From assembly GCA_027728065.1 (NCBI GenBank), contig JAQBVO010000014.1:1-33045 (forward strand): a stretch of DNA of 33,045 nt. Direction: 5' to 3'. Under the pieces are notes generated by a model. It had not been told where the DNA came from and did no database searches. It worked only from the letters and a program-made list of their open reading frames with translations. Positions 31,493 to 33,045 of the stretch are shown here, piece after piece (positions within the stretch are counted from its first letter, which is position 1; every line of letters begins with the position of its first letter). This DNA is from Actinomycetota bacterium (GTDB lineage Bacteria; Actinomycetota; Actinomycetes; Nanopelagicales; Nanopelagicaceae). A program made the position numbers and the translations under genes.

Positions 31493-32614
31493 TTAATTAG
31501 ATGGTGCCGATCCAAGCGTAACTGTGAAGCTCTGCGATCCTCCCGAAGGTAAATCTACGGTAACGGTTACCTTCGATCCTGGCGCATATGATCTAATTCT
31601 AACAATCGCCCCGACGTTATCGGCTATCTTTAAACCATCAATAGATCTGATAATCGAACCAGCAGGAATTCCCGCTTTTTCAGCGCCCTCACCCGGGCTA
31701 AGTCTTAAGATCTTCGCCCCCGTACCCGTAAATGTTGTGTCAAAGAAAACACCTAAGACTGGTCGTGTTGATTTACCCGTTGAAATCAACTCATCGACAA
31801 CTCGCTTAGCCTCATTAAAGGGAATTGCAAAGCCAAGGCCAATGTTTCCGCTAGATCCACCACTTGAAAGTGATGCGATAGCTGAGTTGACACCGACGAT
31901 GCGACCAGATGAATCAAGGAGTGCTCCACCCGAGTTACCTGGATTAATTGCTGCATCGGTCTGGATCGCATTGACAAAGGACTCCGAACCTATACTTCCA
32001 GTTGTAACAGGGCGATTAAAGGCTGAGACGATTCCGCTTGTCACCGTACTTGCAAGTCCCAGAGGTGAACCAATCGCCACAACTGGATCTCCTACACTTA
32101 ATTTAGAGGAGTCACCGATGCTAATAATCGGAAGATTGCCCTTTTCCACTATGATCACGGCAATGTCATATGCGCTATCACGACCAACGATAGTTGCTGG
32201 GATCATATCCCCGTTAAGCAGCTCAACAATGATTGTGCCACTGGTTGCAGCCGCTGCAACGACGTGATTGTTGGTAATAATGTATGAAGAGGTCGCGTTA
32301 GTTTTATAAATTGATCCAGAGCCAGTGCCAGATCCAAAGGCAGCGTTGACTTTGATTGAGACAACCGATGGGGTAACTAAGGCAGCGATCGATCGCACAT
32401 CGATTGATGAGCCGCCAAGGCGAATCAAGGTACGGTTTGAGCTACACGTTCCGCTACTGGAGAGATAGATCGCCTGAGTTCGCTTATCAACGCATGCCTG
32501 TAGGCCAACTGGCTCAGAGATCGCCGCTGAAGCAACTCCTGCCACTACCGTTGCACCGAGAATAAAGCCAAGACCGATCTTTGTAACAGTTGATTTCACT
32601 TGTCTATCCCTCAT
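31493..32614 (-). CDS. Secreted/membrane HtrA-like S1C serine protease with PDZ domain
   Basis: 373 aa from ATG 32614. The frame opens at a TTG two codons earlier. A signal-anchor helix (about 10-32) is followed by a short Cys-containing segment (Cys41, Cys57) and a trypsin-like domain with His117 (NNHVV), Asp150 (SAYDIAV) and Ser228 (INPGNSGGALL). A PDZ domain at about 285-370 (RPVLGVFF, then AEKAGIPAGSIIRSIDG) ends the protein. It is expected to degrade or process misfolded proteins outside the membrane. GAGAG eight bases before ATG supports the start. The protein is the window's last complete gene before the tRNA-Asn fragment. Confidence 0.93.
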   Translation of the reverse strand: MRDRQVKSTVTKIGLGFILGATVVAGVASAAISEPVGLQACVDKRTQAIYLSSSGTCSSNRTLIRLGGSSIDVRSIAALVTPSVVSIKVNAAFGSGTGSGSIYKTNATSSYIITNNHVVAAAATSGTIIVELLNGDMIPATIVGRDSAYDIAVIIVEKGNLPIISIGDSSKLSVGDPVVAIGSPLGLASTVTSGIVSAFNRPVTTGSIGSESFVNAIQTDAAINPGNSGGALLDSSGRIVGVNSAIASLSSGGSSGNIGLGFAIPFNEAKRVVDELISTGKSTRPVLGVFFDTTFTGTGAKILRLSPGEGAEKAGIPAGSIIRSIDGLKIADNVGAIVRIRSYAPGSKVTVTVDLPSGGSQSFTVTLGSAPSN

Positions 32615-32740
32615 ATCCAAATCTCTCTCATCATCCTTTGCCTTCCAATGGCCAAACTACTCCTTCATCCTATTAATTCTCTGAGCATCCCCTGCTAAAG
32701 CAATGGTAATCAATGGGCGGGTTAGATGCATTTTTTAGGG

Positions 32741-32785
32741 CTCCCTGACTTGGATTCGAACCAAGAACCTGTCGATTAACAGTCG
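32741..32785 (-). tRNA. 3' fragment of tRNA-Asn (GTT), 5' half missing (att-like)
   Basis: On the minus strand the anticodon arm CGACTGTTAATCGAC, then the T-arm CTTGG TTCGAAT CCAAG and the 3' acceptor strand TCAGGGA plus G are intact. Anticodon GTT means Asn. The matching 5' acceptor TCCCTGA and a D-arm are absent upstream, and even the 5' side of the anticodon stem is altered beyond CGA. A functional tRNA is impossible. A tRNA 3' part starting in the anticodon arm is the usual core of tyrosine-integrase attachment sites. Confidence 0.8.
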
Positions 32786-32876
32786 TGCCAGTCTGGATTC
32801 TAAGCGTATCTCTAAGTGTCTTGCGGTAATGACTTACGCCTATTTCACGCCTGAAAGTACCAGGTAGAACCACTAG

Positions 32877-32909
32877 GTGTAAGGACGGTGTTAGGCAAGT
32901 GTTAGGCGA
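32877..32909 (+). repeat. Three 11-bp iterons next to the tRNA-Asn fragment
   Basis: GTGTAAGGACG, GTGTTAGGCAA and GTGTTAGGCGA follow head to tail at 32877, 32888 and 32899. The last two share GTGTTAGGC exactly, and the first matches it at seven of nine positions. A period of about one helical turn close to an attachment site fits arm-type integrase sites or excisionase sites. Confidence 0.55.
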
Positions 32910-33027
32910 TTCACTTTCCTTCTATGAGGATTTTTCGTCTGCCATCTTCTTTGGGCCTCATTCAACGGATATGAAAGGGCCTGAGCGAAAAACACTAGAC
33001 ACTTCCACCCTCTAAAAAGGAGAGAAT

Positions 33028-33045
33028 ATGTCCAGTCATTACCCT
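33028..33045 (+). CDS. Start of an unidentified gene cut by the window end (partial)
   Basis: ATG at 33028 follows AAAGGAGA with about four bases between, a strong ribosome site. Only MSSHYP is visible. It would be the first gene of the element bordering the tRNA-Asn fragment. No function can be assigned. Confidence 0.5.

Larger units (their letters stand above)
32786..33045. mobile_element. Left border of a probable second integrated element (continues beyond window)
   Basis: The tRNA-Asn fragment reads leftward into normal chromosome (HtrA side), so the element should lie on its right side, where the tRNA 5' half has been replaced. The stretch 32786-33027 has no convincing gene. It holds an inverted repeat TTTCA-CGCC-TGAAA (32843-32856) and three 11-bp iterons. 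A gene with a strong ribosome site begins at 33028. An intact tRNA-Asn is predicted at the far end, outside the window. Confidence 0.5.

Noticed and set aside
32673-32873. 66-residue minus-strand ORF at the tRNA-Asn fragment
   Set aside because: It reads straight through the tRNA fragment and shows no domain.
1-33045. CRISPR arrays, rRNA genes, riboswitches, insertion sequences
   Set aside because: No regularly spaced repeats, rRNA-like sequence, recognisable riboswitch core or transposase was seen in the window.

Overview
The window looks like chromosome of a moderately low-GC, streamlined actinobacterium. The main evidence is gene order. The block etfB-etfA-cysteine desulfurase-(mnmA) and the type II fatty-acid block fabD-fabH-acpP-fabF-acyl-CoA carboxylase beta are actinobacterial arrangements. 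A DUF3145 gene, an actinobacterial family, points the same way. Spacers are short and many core genes have weak or no Shine-Dalgarno signals. A planktonic freshwater lineage such as Nanopelagicales (acI) would fit, but that assignment is inference.

Layout. Positions 1-2910 (minus strand) carry the electron-transfer flavoprotein and cysteine desulfurase genes, ending in the first codons of what looks like mnmA. Positions 2962-3239 hold a decayed glgX-like glycogen debranching gene. Positions 3389-8317 (plus) are the fatty-acid synthesis operon. Positions 8319-10854 contain a tiny membrane ORF, a SIMPL-domain protein, a DUF3145 protein, a cold-shock protein with a structured leader and a strong terminator, and a secreted M23 peptidase. 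A complete tRNA-Met follows at 11045-11118.

The 3' end of that tRNA plus 52 bases downstream (61 bp in all, 5 mismatches) recurs at 22067-22127. The two copies bracket an island of about 11 kb carrying one catabolic programme. A seven-gene minus-strand operon runs E1-beta, E1-alpha, free-standing lipoyl domain, enolase-superfamily dehydratase, DapB-like dehydrogenase, second enolase-superfamily enzyme, SDR. A class III CoA-transferase is divergent from it, followed by a LacI regulator and an SDR plus zinc alcohol dehydrogenase pair. The set suggests oxidation of a sugar acid or similar polyhydroxy acid to an acyl group. The substrate is unknown, and no E2 acyltransferase, E3, transporter or integrase is present.

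After the island come a DUF2231/cytochrome b5 membrane protein, NAD(P)H-hydrate dehydratase, an orphan response regulator, a small protein resembling DnaX domain III, a secreted GH25 muramidase, divergent glpD/glpK, galT, an ACT-domain protein and an HtrA-like protease. Intact galT lies between an N-terminal relic of an alpha-galactosidase-like gene and an 11-codon relic of galE, which suggests a collapsed galactoside locus.

At the right edge, 32741-32785 is the 3' part of a tRNA-Asn with no 5' half, next to three 11-bp iterons and the start of a new gene. This looks like the border of a second integrated element that continues beyond the window.
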